Assembly: GCF_902459465.1 (NCBI RefSeq)
Contig: NC_047066.1
Coordinates: 21,269,047 to 21,333,046, forward strand
Origin: Asterias rubens
Lineage: Eukaryota > Echinodermata > Asteroidea > Forcipulatida > Asteriidae
DNA length: 64,000 nucleotides
Reading direction: 5' to 3'
Part shown: positions 10,801 to 20,601 of the stretch, piece by piece
Layout of the letters: each line of letters starts with the position of its first letter
Position numbering within the stretch: position 1 is the first letter of the stretch
Position numbers and translations under genes: made by a program
The notes under the pieces: generated by a model
What the model saw: only the letters and a program-made list of their open reading frames with translations
Databases searched by the model: none
What the model was told of the DNA's origin: nothing

Positions 10801-12747
10801 ATCGCTCACTCTGCAGTGTGAAGAAAAGACAAAATAATGCAATTGTTTTAGTCATGTGTCAATCAGGCATCATGGACACTGGGTGGACATATTTTGTAGT
10901 TGTCAAAGACCAATAATCTCATTTGGTGTAATCTAACATATTATTTGCACACAATAAAAAATCTGTGAAAATTGTTGACTCAGTTGGTCATCACAAGGTG
11001 TGTTTGCTTTCAGACGCATAATAAAAGGTTGCAGGCCTAATATGTTTTTAATATTTTAGTGAAAAATGTTAGTGAAAAACTACGTTACTTCAGAAGGAAC
11101 CGTTTCTCAAAATGTTTTATACTATCGCAGCTCTCCATTGCTCATTACCAAGTAAGTTTTTATGCTAACTTTTGTGTTGTGTAATTACCAATAATGTCCA
11201 GTGCCTTCAATCCTGACATGTTGTGGATAAAACTATGGAATCAATTGGACCGTTTGGTGCTCGACATGGCACATGGTACATTGGGTCCATCTTTTTGTGT
11301 CTAAACTGTGGCTTTTTTTGGAGGGGGGGGGGACTTCTGGGCAAGAGGAAAGTAGTTTGCTAAAATATGGGAACATCGGGGGATAACCTCTGTCCCATAT
11401 CGTGCATGGTGTAATTCAGAAAAGCATTTACCAATTCAATGACTTGGATGAGTGTCAGACCAAATACCACCGTTGTAACATGTGATAAGTTATAAACAGG
11501 TCGGGTTGATTGGAAACCGTAACCATCGAGTAGCTCTTTCAGAAGTACATTCTGGGCACTCATCTGACGACATTCTATAAAATAAAGTAATAACATTTTA
11601 TTATTCATGGTTGATTGATAACAAACAAAGTCATCGCATAGCAGCCATCTGCTGAATTACCAATTGCACAAATAAATAAGTAGAATTAATATTTATAAAC
11701 GGCATAACATAATATGCACACACAAAAAATACACAAATATCAGAAACAAATACAAACAAAAGGACTATACGAAAGTACTAGGCCTACACCATGTATAAAA
11801 AACTAAAAATCTGTAAAGAAAAATTTATGTAGGCCTATACACAAGTACATACACTCAAAACACCAAAATGATGTTCAACTACAACTGGGAAAACTGTAAA
11901 TTCATGGCATTTTCATTTGACCATGGAATGAAAGGCACTATTAGTATTAGCATGTCTCTAGCTTGGTACGTACATTATGAGTAGTCAATAATGAGTTACA
12001 ATTAATACTGAGCCATTAAATTCACCTCTTGTTTTAGGAATCCACTCGCGAAATTCAGTTCAATTCGGCTTAGCAAATTTGAGGTAAAAGTGTTGGCGGC
12101 GTTGTTTCAGATCTTGCATTTTAAAAGCATGTATTAAGACAAGACCATTATGCTTTAGACTCAATTTCGCTAAGCAAAACCTATAGACTTTTTTCATACG
12201 TTCAAGTGCATTGGGTTATTTACAAAAGACATGGATGCCAGACAGGAACGGCATATTCTAACAGACAGTCGAATGAAACCCACATAAGTTCAAGTCGATT
12301 AAACACCAAAGGTGTTACCGTATAATAATAATTGAAACCTCACCATGCAACGCCTAAGAAAAAGAAAACGATGACGATATATAAAGCATGTGAAAATATA
12401 GCCACGATTTGTATTTTTCGATAAAAGACTAATACTTTAATTTAAAATTTCCAACCGTCACACTCTAGACCGGAAAACTGTTCTTTATAATACTTTTTGC
12501 ATTATTGAACAACTTACAGTAACCCTACTGAAGCCGAATAATTGAAGGGCAAACAAACAATAATCTATTATTTAAAACAGGTCTGCACAAACAGAAACCA
12601 AAACACACACCATTAAATACCCGTCCACTTAGACGTAAGATTTAGGCCTAGGTCTATGTTTAAATGGTTTAAATCATGAAATAAAGTCTTACCGCTCAAA
12701 GACGAAGACGCTGAAATCAACAGGAGAGGCAGAACAATCCACCGCAT
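7273..12747 (-). CDS. nAChR-like Cys-loop receptor subunit B, complete, 494 aa, six coding exons
   Basis: A tandem paralog of subunit A with the same exon plan. The join on the minus strand is 12747-12693, 11574-11432, 10810-10766, 10413-10304, 9100-8565 and 7868-7273, giving a 1485-nt open frame. Visible parts are a signal peptide (residues 1-18), loop D Trp78, the WLPD motif, Cys-loop Cys151-Cys165, loop B Trp172, M2 at 265-284 after GEK, M3 and M4. Loop A reads DTTVHK, so His116 replaces the tyrosine found in subunits A and C and nearly all nicotinic receptors. Loop C lacks adjacent cysteines. N154-A-S is a sequon inside the Cys-loop. The cytoplasmic loop is near-identical in pattern to subunit A. 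Because loop A is altered, this is probably a non-agonist-face or divergent-ligand subunit. Confidence 0.95.
8565..9100 (-). CDS. Subunit B exon 5 (Cys-loop to M2)
   Basis: A 536-bp exon, two codons longer than in subunit A because of an insertion near RLNDPKADYSDV. It contains Cys-loop, M1 and M2 (GEKISLGMTNLLSLVLF then QQL). Its acceptor lies about 50 bp from a 29-bp tandem array. Confidence 0.95.
9148..9419. repeat. 29-bp tandem array with terminal palindrome
   Basis: Nine copies of a 29-bp unit containing CTGTTCCGACACACC, at a strict 29-bp period from about 9161 to 9393, lie in intron 4 of subunit B. The last unit runs into an inverted copy, CTGTTCCGA facing TCGGAACAG (9393-9419), so the array ends in a potential hairpin. 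Copies are nearly identical, which implies recent expansion. The spacing leaves all forward frames open, so the reading frames here are artefacts. Confidence 0.95.
9740..10114. mobile_element. Foldback MITE, family 1, variant copy
   Basis: Ends are TTAAAGGGAAGGTTCACGTT and its near inverse. The body matches other family 1 copies (CGGCTCCCTCTGAAGT, TTTTCACAGGTTTGTTATTT types of segment). The centre is a perfect 32-bp palindrome at 9904-9935, with arms reading AATAAAAGACTTCTAG. It lies in intron 4 of subunit B. Confidence 0.8.
10304..10413 (-). CDS. Subunit B exon 4 (loop A with His)
   Basis: A 110-bp exon encoding QWPDEYLTWDPNDYNG onward and ending WLPDTTVHK. It differs from subunit A at nine of 110 bases, two of which change Leu-Tyr to Val-His. 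Confidence 0.94.
10766..10810 (-). CDS. Subunit B exon 3 (loop D)
   Basis: A 45-bp exon encoding SERYQTIEVGVWLTQ, with GCAG acceptor and GTATG donor. It differs from subunit A at four bases. Confidence 0.94.
11040..11206. mobile_element. Foldback MITE, family 1, truncated reverse copy
   Basis: Reverse-oriented remnant with ACTACGTTACTTCAGAAGGA, the CTCATTACCAAGTAAG segment and AATTACCAATAATGTCCAGT at one end. It lies in intron 2 of subunit B, before exon 2. Confidence 0.65.
11432..11574 (-). CDS. Subunit B exon 2
   Basis: A 143-bp exon, phase 1 to 0, residues 19-66, identical in all bases to subunit A exon 2. The introns on either side diverge quickly. Confidence 0.93.
12693..12747 (-). CDS. 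Subunit B exon 1 (signal peptide)
   Basis: ATG at 12747-12745, then 18 codons (MRWIVLPLLLISASSSLS) and one base, ending at a GTAAGA donor in phase 1. The peptide is collinear with subunit A but has one start codon rather than three. Confidence 0.85.
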
Positions 12748-15533
12748 AATTGATGTAATTTCTGGAGAATGCGCGTATCAAAAAATCCTCAACAGACGAT
12801 GTCAATGTAAAAAATGACTGGAGATGAGATGGTCCCGTACAGTTTTGTACTAGGTCCAAAACGCAATATCACATGAAACATACCTTTCCATTAAAAATCC
12901 CATGTGAGCCGTGAGTCGAATATACTTGTTTATTTACTTAATTATGTGGCACATGACCGTTGGGCGTGGCATGTTGGGGATAATCGCAAACGTGGTATAA
13001 ATCGACCAGTCTCTCAGATCCGTTCGTGTTTATCTATTAGTCATTATGAAAATTTTGATGGTTTTATGTAATTGCTTAAACGGAGGACATACATTATTAC
13101 ATACATTAATTTTATCAACGCATGATGTCATGCTCTTAGCTTCGATCTGTTCCAAGTTATCCTTACTTTGGCGTACTAAGGTATATTTAAAACATTGGTA
13201 AAGGTCCCAAAAAGCAAAAACCGACGGGCCAAGATTTTTTGTTCGCTCTTCCTGCTGATCTGAACAAGAGCGGTAAAGATGTGTCCAATGTGTCGGTTCG
13301 GTGCCGACGTTGCACAATGTTTTGTGACGTCTGATGTAGACTTTGTCTCTAAGATGTCAAACTTGGATGTCTTTTCAGAGCCAACGCTCCCACTTAAGAG
13401 ATTTACACAACTGTTTTACCGGCAAGTTTACTATTTATTATATTTTCATCCTATTTATTCACACCATGCAAAGTTTTAAACAATACGTAAGGCCTATGTC
13501 CAACTTCTTTTTAGTCACCTCAGATACAAATGTTCATGCATGGCTTCAAGAGTTGATTCTTGCAACAGAATTATGATTCCAATTCTCTACATGAACGTTG
13601 CGAAGTGCGCCCTCTACTATGGTACACGAACAGATTGCAATATGTAGTATACTACTTTGCTTTATACACCTCGAAGAACGTCTATAAACTACAATTTATC
13701 CGAATATGGGTCTATCTGACAGAGAATACATTTGAATCATTTGGAATTAGGGTTATCAGTGTCCAGTCCAACCTGACCCATTGGTCGGTCGGGCCCATTG
13801 TCGCCCTGAACCCGTTTCAACTCTGTTGTGGGTTTATTCATATATTATACAACATTTTGGGTAAAACTACACGATATTGACAATAAAAAAATATAAAAAA
13901 TATAACAATTCTATTTTTCGAAATAAAACATTACGGCAACCATCATAACCAGGTAAACTCCTACGACTATCAATGGAACGTGCTTTATTTTCACAGATAC
14001 ACATACATCAGTCAATATACCAGCTCCCCGAAGGCAACGCTTATGAGCAAATTATATAGTTTTCGCTCTTCCTGCTGATCTGCTTGAGAGCGGTTCAAAG
14101 ATTATTGTCCAATGTGTCGGTTCGGTGCCACCATTGTCTTGTGACGTCTGATAATAGAATTGGTCTCTAAGACAGCCAACGTTGCAAAGCGCGCCCTCTA
14201 CGAAAAATAAGTGCAACGAGTTAAGAATACTTTTGCTTTACGCCTCGATGAACGACTATAACTTCATCTTTATTATTATATTCCCTGTTTGTTTACTATA
14301 CACACCGATGTGCTTTAGTACTGTATACTCAGTACTTCCCCGAGCTCTAAACAGCACAGGCATAATATTACTCGGGTGGGATTCGAACCAACGACATTTG
14401 CAACTCTAGAGCAGCTTCAACTTTATAAATACCCCAATTCACACATGCTCAGTGGCCTTAGAGGATCACTCTGGCGGCGTTTGACCCAAGATTGGCCCTG
14501 TGATTGGCAACGCTCTCGGCCACTTTTACATCTTCAAAAAGCGAAATGTTCCTTTTAGATTAACGTTTAGTTGCCTGTACATTATCCACTGACTTCCTGT
14601 AAATACACCTTCTGGAAAAGTAAGTAAAAGAAAATATACTTACTCGAATCCGATTAATGTATCAGTAAACAGCCGAGCTAACCTGTGATTACGCTGGTGT
14701 TCGGTTCTCTTCTGGCAGTCATCATTTGCTGCGTAAGGTCAGATTTTGAGTAGGCCTTTATTGGAATTAAAATAGATGAAATGAAGATAATCTATGAAAA
14801 AGAGAATTGAAAGGCGTGTAGGTAACATAGGATATCAATCACCCAGCGAAAGACTTCAAGTTCATGCCTTCATGTAGGAAGAAGGATGAGATGAACATGT
14901 GCAAAAACATGATAGCATCGGCCGTGAGATTTTAATTGAAATTTGTAATGTAGGAAGTAATTGTATTTTTAGCTATATCTTTATTGTACAGATTGCGTAT
15001 ACAGTTTGTACATTTAAGGATTTTGAGGATAACTATTTTTGTCATGATGCGACTCTAATGCTTCAAATTCCTGTGAATGTTTTTAATAATTTGCTACAAA
15101 CTATTCTATTCTATAGTTACCATATTCTGACTGGTGAGGGGGTGTTTCCTGGGTATTCTAAAACTAAAGTTTTCCTCGTAACCCAGTTAAAGGGGATGTA
15201 ATTGACCTTGTACCCTATAAGATTCTAGTTTATAAGAGTGTAATTCCTGGAATTAGACCGCGAATTTAAAACGGAACAAAGACAAAGATCACACTCGTTT
15301 GTTCGGCATTAATTTTTTATAAGCATATTATGGATACATTAAGACACAGTGAAAAATAAACATTGGTACGTTACTATTCAATGCCTCAAATCCCATACAA
15401 CAATTCTACAGTCTGAATGTTTATTACAATACAAAGGATTTGTTACAACAATTAAAACTTGTGACGAAGATGCTATTGTTTACAAACTCCGGTTGCAAAT
15501 CAAACCTGAATTCAAGCTTACGCATTTACACGA
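12748..15533. other. Intergenic DNA between subunits C and B, with duplicated upstream blocks
   Basis: About 12750-13400 is homologous to DNA upstream of subunit A. A second copy of the block TTCGCTCTTCCTGCTGATCT to GTGACGTCTGAT occurs at 14060-14150, and the GCGCCCTCTAC segment at about 13607 recurs at about 14199. A SINE-like fragment with a B-box-type GGATTCGAACC lies at about 14296-14420. No convincing exon was seen. Confidence 0.55.
12962..12969. promoter_or_regulatory. GGGCGTGG element upstream of subunit B
   Basis: The same eight bases 215 bp upstream of the subunit B start, again followed by CATGTTG. The surrounding DNA is homologous to that of subunit A, so common descent alone could explain this pair. 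Confidence 0.4.
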
Positions 15534-15920
15534 TTAAAGGCAGTGGACACTATTGGTAATTACTCAAAATAATTATTAGCATAAAACCTTACTTGGTAAC
15601 AAGTAATGGGGAGAGGTTGGTAGTATAAAACATTGTGAGAAACGGCTCCCTCTGAAGTGGAGTAGTTTTCGAGAAAGAAGTAATTTTCAACGAATTTGAT
15701 TTCGAGACCTCAAGTTTAGAATTTGAGGGCCCGAAATCAAGCATCTGAAAGCACACAACTTCGTGTGACAAGGGTGTTTTTTTCTTTCATAGTTATCTCG
15801 CAACTCCGACGACCAATCAAGCTCAAATTTTCACAGGTTTTTAATTTTATGCATATGTTGAGATACACCAAGTGAGAAGACTGGTCTTTGACAATTACCA
15901 ATAGTGCCCACTGGTTTTAA
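15534..15920. mobile_element. Foldback MITE, family 1
   Basis: Terminal inverted repeats TTAAAGGCAGTGGACACTAT and, inverted, CCAATAGTGCCCACTGG. The interior has a GATTTCGAGACCTCAA foldback. The length of about 387 bp is typical of the family in this window. Confidence 0.9.
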
Positions 15921-16395
15921 ATTGAAGGTATAAGTTTGGTATTCGCTGCTTAAATTAATGGCAACAAAAGCATTTGGCTAGAAGCCTACAGCAGCTTGTG
16001 ATGGTAGTCGAGCATTTTGAGAAACAATTCACTTCGAATACATCAGAAAGCCGACCCCTTATGAACCGAACGATTGCCATTAGCCAGAGAAGCAGAAGCT
16101 TTTCCACATTAATATTTATATTTATATCATGTGGAATCTGGGACAACTCCAATGTTGACGTTGAATTAACAGCCGGTTGGATTGGTCCGTATCAACGTCA
16201 TACTGCTGTATGGTTCATGCTTACACGATCAAATTCTTAGAATTTTTTCATTATCATAATCTAGCTTTGCTTTTTCTAAAGGTTAATTTAAGGGGCTTTT
16301 CTTATTTTGTTCAACCCTTTCTGCTTTTTTTTCTTTTTCTTTTTTTCTAAATTGAATGAACATTAATAAGGCTTTCATTCTAAGAATAATATTTC
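15921..16395. other. Spacer downstream of subunit C
   Basis: Short AT-rich spacer with pyrimidine-rich runs at about 16320-16350. It probably holds the 3' UTR of subunit C. An 88-codon open frame at 15974-16240 has no supporting features. Confidence 0.4.
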
Positions 16396-16931
16396 CTACG
16401 AAATTAACAAAAACAGTGACACAGATACAGTAGCTGCCATAAAAGTCACGAGTGAAGATAAGACAAGGGCAGCCCGGTCAATCACGAGTGCTACATCCTT
16501 CCAGTTAAGAGCTCCGTTGGTCTTGTGGTGCGATTCCGCAGTTCCATCGGCTCCAGCTTGGGTAGACTGGATGAAAGAGATACCAATGCCAATGTCGTCC
16601 TTCGGGTTGCTGATATCGTTTTTAGCACCCACTTGACTGGAACCTGGTTCAAACATCGCGTTAATACCTTGCTCCTTCGTATCTGTGCTCACTTTGAATT
16701 TCCCAGCCGGATCGTGTTTTGAATAGGTCAGATCTTGTCTGCATCTTCGAATAGTCGTGGATGATCCTTTTGAAGCTTTGTAGCGGACCAACTTTGCCAT
16801 GTGTTTGAGCACTACGATTTTGACCCATCGTGGTATGGCCTGCCGATTGTCGCGATGAAACAAGTTCAGAACGATCACGGTACATACGATGGAGGTACTA
16901 GCAAGGACTATCATCGGGCAGAAGAAATATC
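16396..16931 (-). CDS. Subunit C exon 6 (M3, cytoplasmic loop, M4)
   Basis: A 536-bp last exon. It begins GYFFCPMIVLAS (M3), has the FHRDNRQAIPRW junction, a loop unlike that of A and B, then WKDVALVIDRAALVLSSLV (M4) and TAG. Confidence 0.94.
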
Positions 16932-19900
16932 CTGCGATACAAGACAAAAGAAAATCAAATTAAGTTATTGAAATTGAGTGAAATTCAGTCACAAATGTAC
17001 ACCGAAACTGTCTTACAATTCCAGATGAACATGATTGAAAGCTTCAAGCTCCCCGATTATCATTTTTGAAGATTGAAGTCTGAGTTTAATCATTAACCCT
17101 GCTATAGCCCCACATACCGGTACACCTTGAATGCATAATCTGGACCCGCACAATACAACAATGATACAAGTATCAATTTGCCCAAGTCTGACATGACATA
17201 AGTGGTAATATGACAGCTACCGTAACTATTACAAATGTGGAAGGCATTAGTCTTTTTGAGGTATGGTGGACATTATAGAAGTACAATGTTTGGTTTTGGT
17301 GTTTACAGACAAATTTACCCAAACCAAATAATGTCATAGTGTTGTTCCACCAAACCTCAAAATTTCCTTTCTTACCGACCAAAGAAAATGACTCACCAAT
17401 GATAGGTGCATTATCTGAAGTCGGGGGAACAGCGTTGCTGATCAGCTGCTGGAACAGAACCAGTGACAACAGGTTGGCCATACCCAGTGATACTTTCTCC
17501 CCTGACTCGGGGGGCAAGACAAACACCATCAGGTTGATTAGAGAGAGCAGGATACATGGAATGATGATTTGGACAGTGTAGAACATGGGTCTCCGTCTTA
17601 GATAAACGGTATAAGTCAGTTCTTGGTAGGGAACGCCATCGTAAACAGACTCGCTTCCGTTCACAATGACGTCACGAAGCTCCCAGACCCCAACGTCTTC
17701 GTACAGATTTTTACTGTCCATCTCCTCCAATATCTGAAGATGTAACTCATAACTGTTGTACACCCATGATGAGAATTTTAGCTTACAGACTTGAGTGTCG
17801 AATGGGAAAAGTCGCGCGTCTATCTTGCAGGAGCTTTTTAGAATGACTTGGGCCTCCCATCTCATCATGCCATTGTAGTTAACGACGACTGAGGTATCTT
17901 TGTAGCTTTCAAAGTCTTTGTCCATACTACCAAAAAAAAACAGGATAGAATCAGAATCTTCAATATTATGTTGATATTGAAACTCAGTTTAAATGTTGTG
18001 CCATTTTTACGTTCATGAAGTTGTATTTTTGACTGTTTCGGGTGAAGCGGTTATAAAGCTATGACCCCCGAGGTGATCCCCAGAGAGTCCTGCATAATGC
18101 CTCGGTGGTCGAAGCGGGAGTAGTAGCTTAAACAAGCGCAAGTAAAAACAGTCAATATTTGTTTTACAACACGTCATAAGATACATTAACATAGACGTAG
18201 GTACAGAGAAGCTGATGTTGCTACAAGTAGGCCCAAAGTACATCGGTTACAACGGGAATAGTACATTGGTTACCACGGGTAAATTACACTGGTTGCTACA
18301 GGTACATCTGTTGCCACAGGCAGAACATTGGTTGCTTCGGGTAGCCTATAATACAATGGTTGATACAGGTATAGTACGTCGGTTGCTATGGGTATAGTAC
18401 ATTGGTTGCTACAGGTATAGTACATTGGTTGCTTAGGGCAGCCTAATGGTTGCTACGGGTATAGTACGTTGGTTGCTATGGGTGTAGTACATTGGTTGCT
18501 TAGGGCAGCCTATAATACAATGGTTGATACAGGTATATTACGTCGGTTGCTATGGGTATAGTACATTGGTTGCTACAGGTATAGTACATTGGTTGCTTAG
18601 GGCAGCCTATAGTACAATGGTTGCTACGGATTGGTTGATACAGGTATAGTACGTCGGTTGCTATGGGTATAGTACATTGGTTGCTACAGGATGAAATATC
18701 ATGAAAGATTACCTTACCTGTTGTACAGCGTTATATCCGGCAACCATATTTTGGATCTTGAAACAAAAAGTCGTTTTACTCCGTTGTTTTTGTCAGGATC
18801 CCAGGTCATAAACTCATCCGTCCATTGCTGAAATGAGAACGTAAAGAGAACAAAATTATGCTGGTATTTTTTTTTTTTTTAATGATTCGTGAAAAATTTG
18901 ATTATGGTTTGACAAAACCTTTATTACCAATAACGATCCGGGATATTGTTATTGGTACTCAATAACATTTTATTGAGATTACTTTTTGAAACATTTTTAA
19001 CTGAAACAAAGTGCACATTAACATATTTCAACAATGCAAATTACATGCTTCAGGTACATTTATCTTGTGTATTCTGAACTTGACAAGCAAGAATATTCTG
19101 ATCAAAAAAGAAGATTATTTTGTGGTATAACAGCTTCTTGGAAATCCTAGCACGTTGATTTGTAATGGGAGAACGTTAGGTTTATATAAAACCATATAAG
19201 GCCAACCCATCCCTACACATCACGCTCATCAACTTTCGGCCCTCCTTATGAAATATAAAAAATAAAATAAAAAACAATAACGAGAAACAAAACAACACTA
19301 TGAACAGCTTTTCCTACCTGAGTGAACCAAGTTCCAATTTCAAGAGTTTGATGTTTTTCATTCTGTAACAGACAAACAAAAATAGTAAATTTTGATTTTA
19401 AAGCTGAAGTCATAGATTGTGTGTTCGAAACAAGCAGTTTTAAAAAGGCAGTGGACACTATTGGTAATTACTCAAAATAATGATTAGCATAAAACCTTAA
19501 TTAGTAACGAGTAATGGGGAGAGGTTGATACTATAAATGGGTGTGAGAATTGGCTCCCTCTGAAATTACGTAGTTTTCGAGAAAGAAGTAATTTTCAACA
19601 AATTTGATTTCGAGACCTTAGATTTAGAATTTGAGGTATCGAAATCAAGCATCTGAGAGAACACAACTTCGTGTGACCATGGTGCGACAAGGGTTTTTTT
19701 TTCTTTCATTAATATCTCGCAACTTCGACAACCGATTGAGCTCAACTTTTCACAGGTTCGTTATTTTATGCATATACCAACTGTGAAGACTAGTCTTTGA
19801 CAATTACCAATAATGTCCAGTGTCTTCAAGTAATGTTTGAAGCTTTGCTAGGTGTAGACAACAATAAATAGTTCTAAACTTCAGTTATAACCGAGCTGTT

Positions 19901-20601
19901 ACAGTCAAGATGTGAAATCTCAATTGAATGTGAAATGTTAAACAGTTCCTAAATAATTTTCAAGTTATCTTCTAACATAAAAAGAAAACTGTTCTTACCA
20001 ATTCTATAACTTGTGTAAGTAAAAACATAAACTCCACACGGATGACATCTGATGCATTTCTGACCGGTCGTAAAGTGGTGAACTCATAGCCATCAAGTAA
20101 ACTCCTCAGTAAACGTTGGGTGCTCATTTGACCAAAACATTCTGCGAAGAAGAAATTAAAACAGATTTTCCATTTAGCTTGGGTCGTATATAACGTACCG
20201 GCTTAGGAAACAGCTACATTTTTACAATTTATTTGTAAATCTTAAGGGGGAAACCCAAGACATGCTAAACAGTTACATTTTCCCGTTACTGTTTTATTAT
20301 AAAGGCTGATTTTTAGAAATGTTGTTCCACTTTGTCGTTGTTTACTGTTTCATTCCATTATAGATGTTAAATTTGCATCGGGGATAAAGAATTTTTTTTT
20401 TTTCATTCCAACTATACTAGGCCTCCACTGCAATGTTTGAGCTGAAAAATGAACCCATGTGACAATTTATGATAAATTTTAATTATCAAACAGCTGTTTG
20501 TATGTCCCATCTTTCTCCACTGTACCCTACTAAGTAAATCACATTGATGGTTACTTACCGTGCATCAATGCTGCGGCTGTTAACAGGTGGATCAAATTCA
20601 T
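16396..20601 (-). CDS. nAChR-like Cys-loop receptor subunit C, complete, 468 aa, six coding exons
   Basis: The third and most diverged of the tandem subunits. The join on the minus strand is 20601-20559, 20141-19999, 19362-19318, 18827-18718, 17926-17397 and 16931-16396, a 1407-nt open frame with the same phases as its paralogs. Visible parts are a short signal peptide (MNLIHLLTAAALMHG), loop D Trp74, loop A WLPD with Tyr112 retained, Cys-loop Cys147-Cys161, loop B Trp168, M1, M2 at 259-278 (GEKVSLGMANLLSLVLF then QQL), M3, a shorter cytoplasmic loop and M4. N41-A-S is a sequon. There is no vicinal Cys pair in loop C. The family call is certain. Which ligand it binds, and whether it assembles with A and B, is not shown by the sequence. 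Confidence 0.94.
17397..17926 (-). CDS. Subunit C exon 5 (Cys-loop to M2)
   Basis: A 530-bp exon starting at the GTAG acceptor just before MDKDFESYKD and ending at PIIG with a GTGAGT donor. The open frame running on past 17397 is intron. Confidence 0.94.
18240..18695. repeat. GGTTGCTA-type minisatellite, higher-order
   Basis: A degenerate array of about 24-bp units (variants of TGGTTGCTACAGGTATAGTA) grouped into longer blocks that include TTAGGGCAGCCTATAATACA. It fills most of intron 4 of subunit C and stops just before the exon 4 donor at 18717. Confidence 0.9.
18718..18827 (-). CDS. Subunit C exon 4 (loop A)
   Basis: A 110-bp exon encoding QWTDEFMTWDPDKNNG onward to WLPDITLYN, with TTTCAG acceptor and GTAAGG donor. 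Confidence 0.93.
19318..19362 (-). CDS. Subunit C exon 3 (loop D)
   Basis: A 45-bp exon encoding NEKHQTLEIGTWFTQ, flanked by a TTACAG acceptor and a GTAGG donor. Confidence 0.92.
19439..19829. mobile_element. Foldback MITE, family 1
   Basis: Full-length copy inside intron 2 of subunit C, with AAGGCAGTGGACACTATTGG at one end and CAATAATGTCCAGTGTCTTC at the other. Confidence 0.9.
19999..20141 (-). CDS. Subunit C exon 2
   Basis: A 143-bp exon, phase 1 to 0, reading ECFGQMSTQRLLRSLLDGYE at its start and ending TQVIEL. Length and phase equal those of subunits A and B, but the sequence is clearly diverged. No long open frame marks it, so it was found by homology to the paralogs. Confidence 0.9.
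20559..20601 (-). CDS. Subunit C exon 1 (signal peptide)
   Basis: ATG at 20601-20599, 14 codons plus one base, ending at GTAAGT in phase 1, as in the paralogs. The hydrophobic stretch is short, so another start is possible, but the phase match supports this one. Confidence 0.75.

Noticed and set aside
7273-12747. Subunit B as a pseudogene because of loop A and the intronic array
   Set aside because: All six exons are open and in phase, splice sites are canonical, and the transmembrane segments are intact.
16661-16885. A 74-codon open frame overlapping the last exon of subunit C
   Set aside because: A shadow frame on the same strand as the real M3-M4 coding sequence.
1539-20601. GABA- or glycine-type (anion) receptor identity for the trio
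   Set aside because: M2 is preceded by GEK, with Glu at -1', not the PAR-type sequence of anion channels. The 45/110-bp exons and WxPDxxLY motif are of the nicotinic type.
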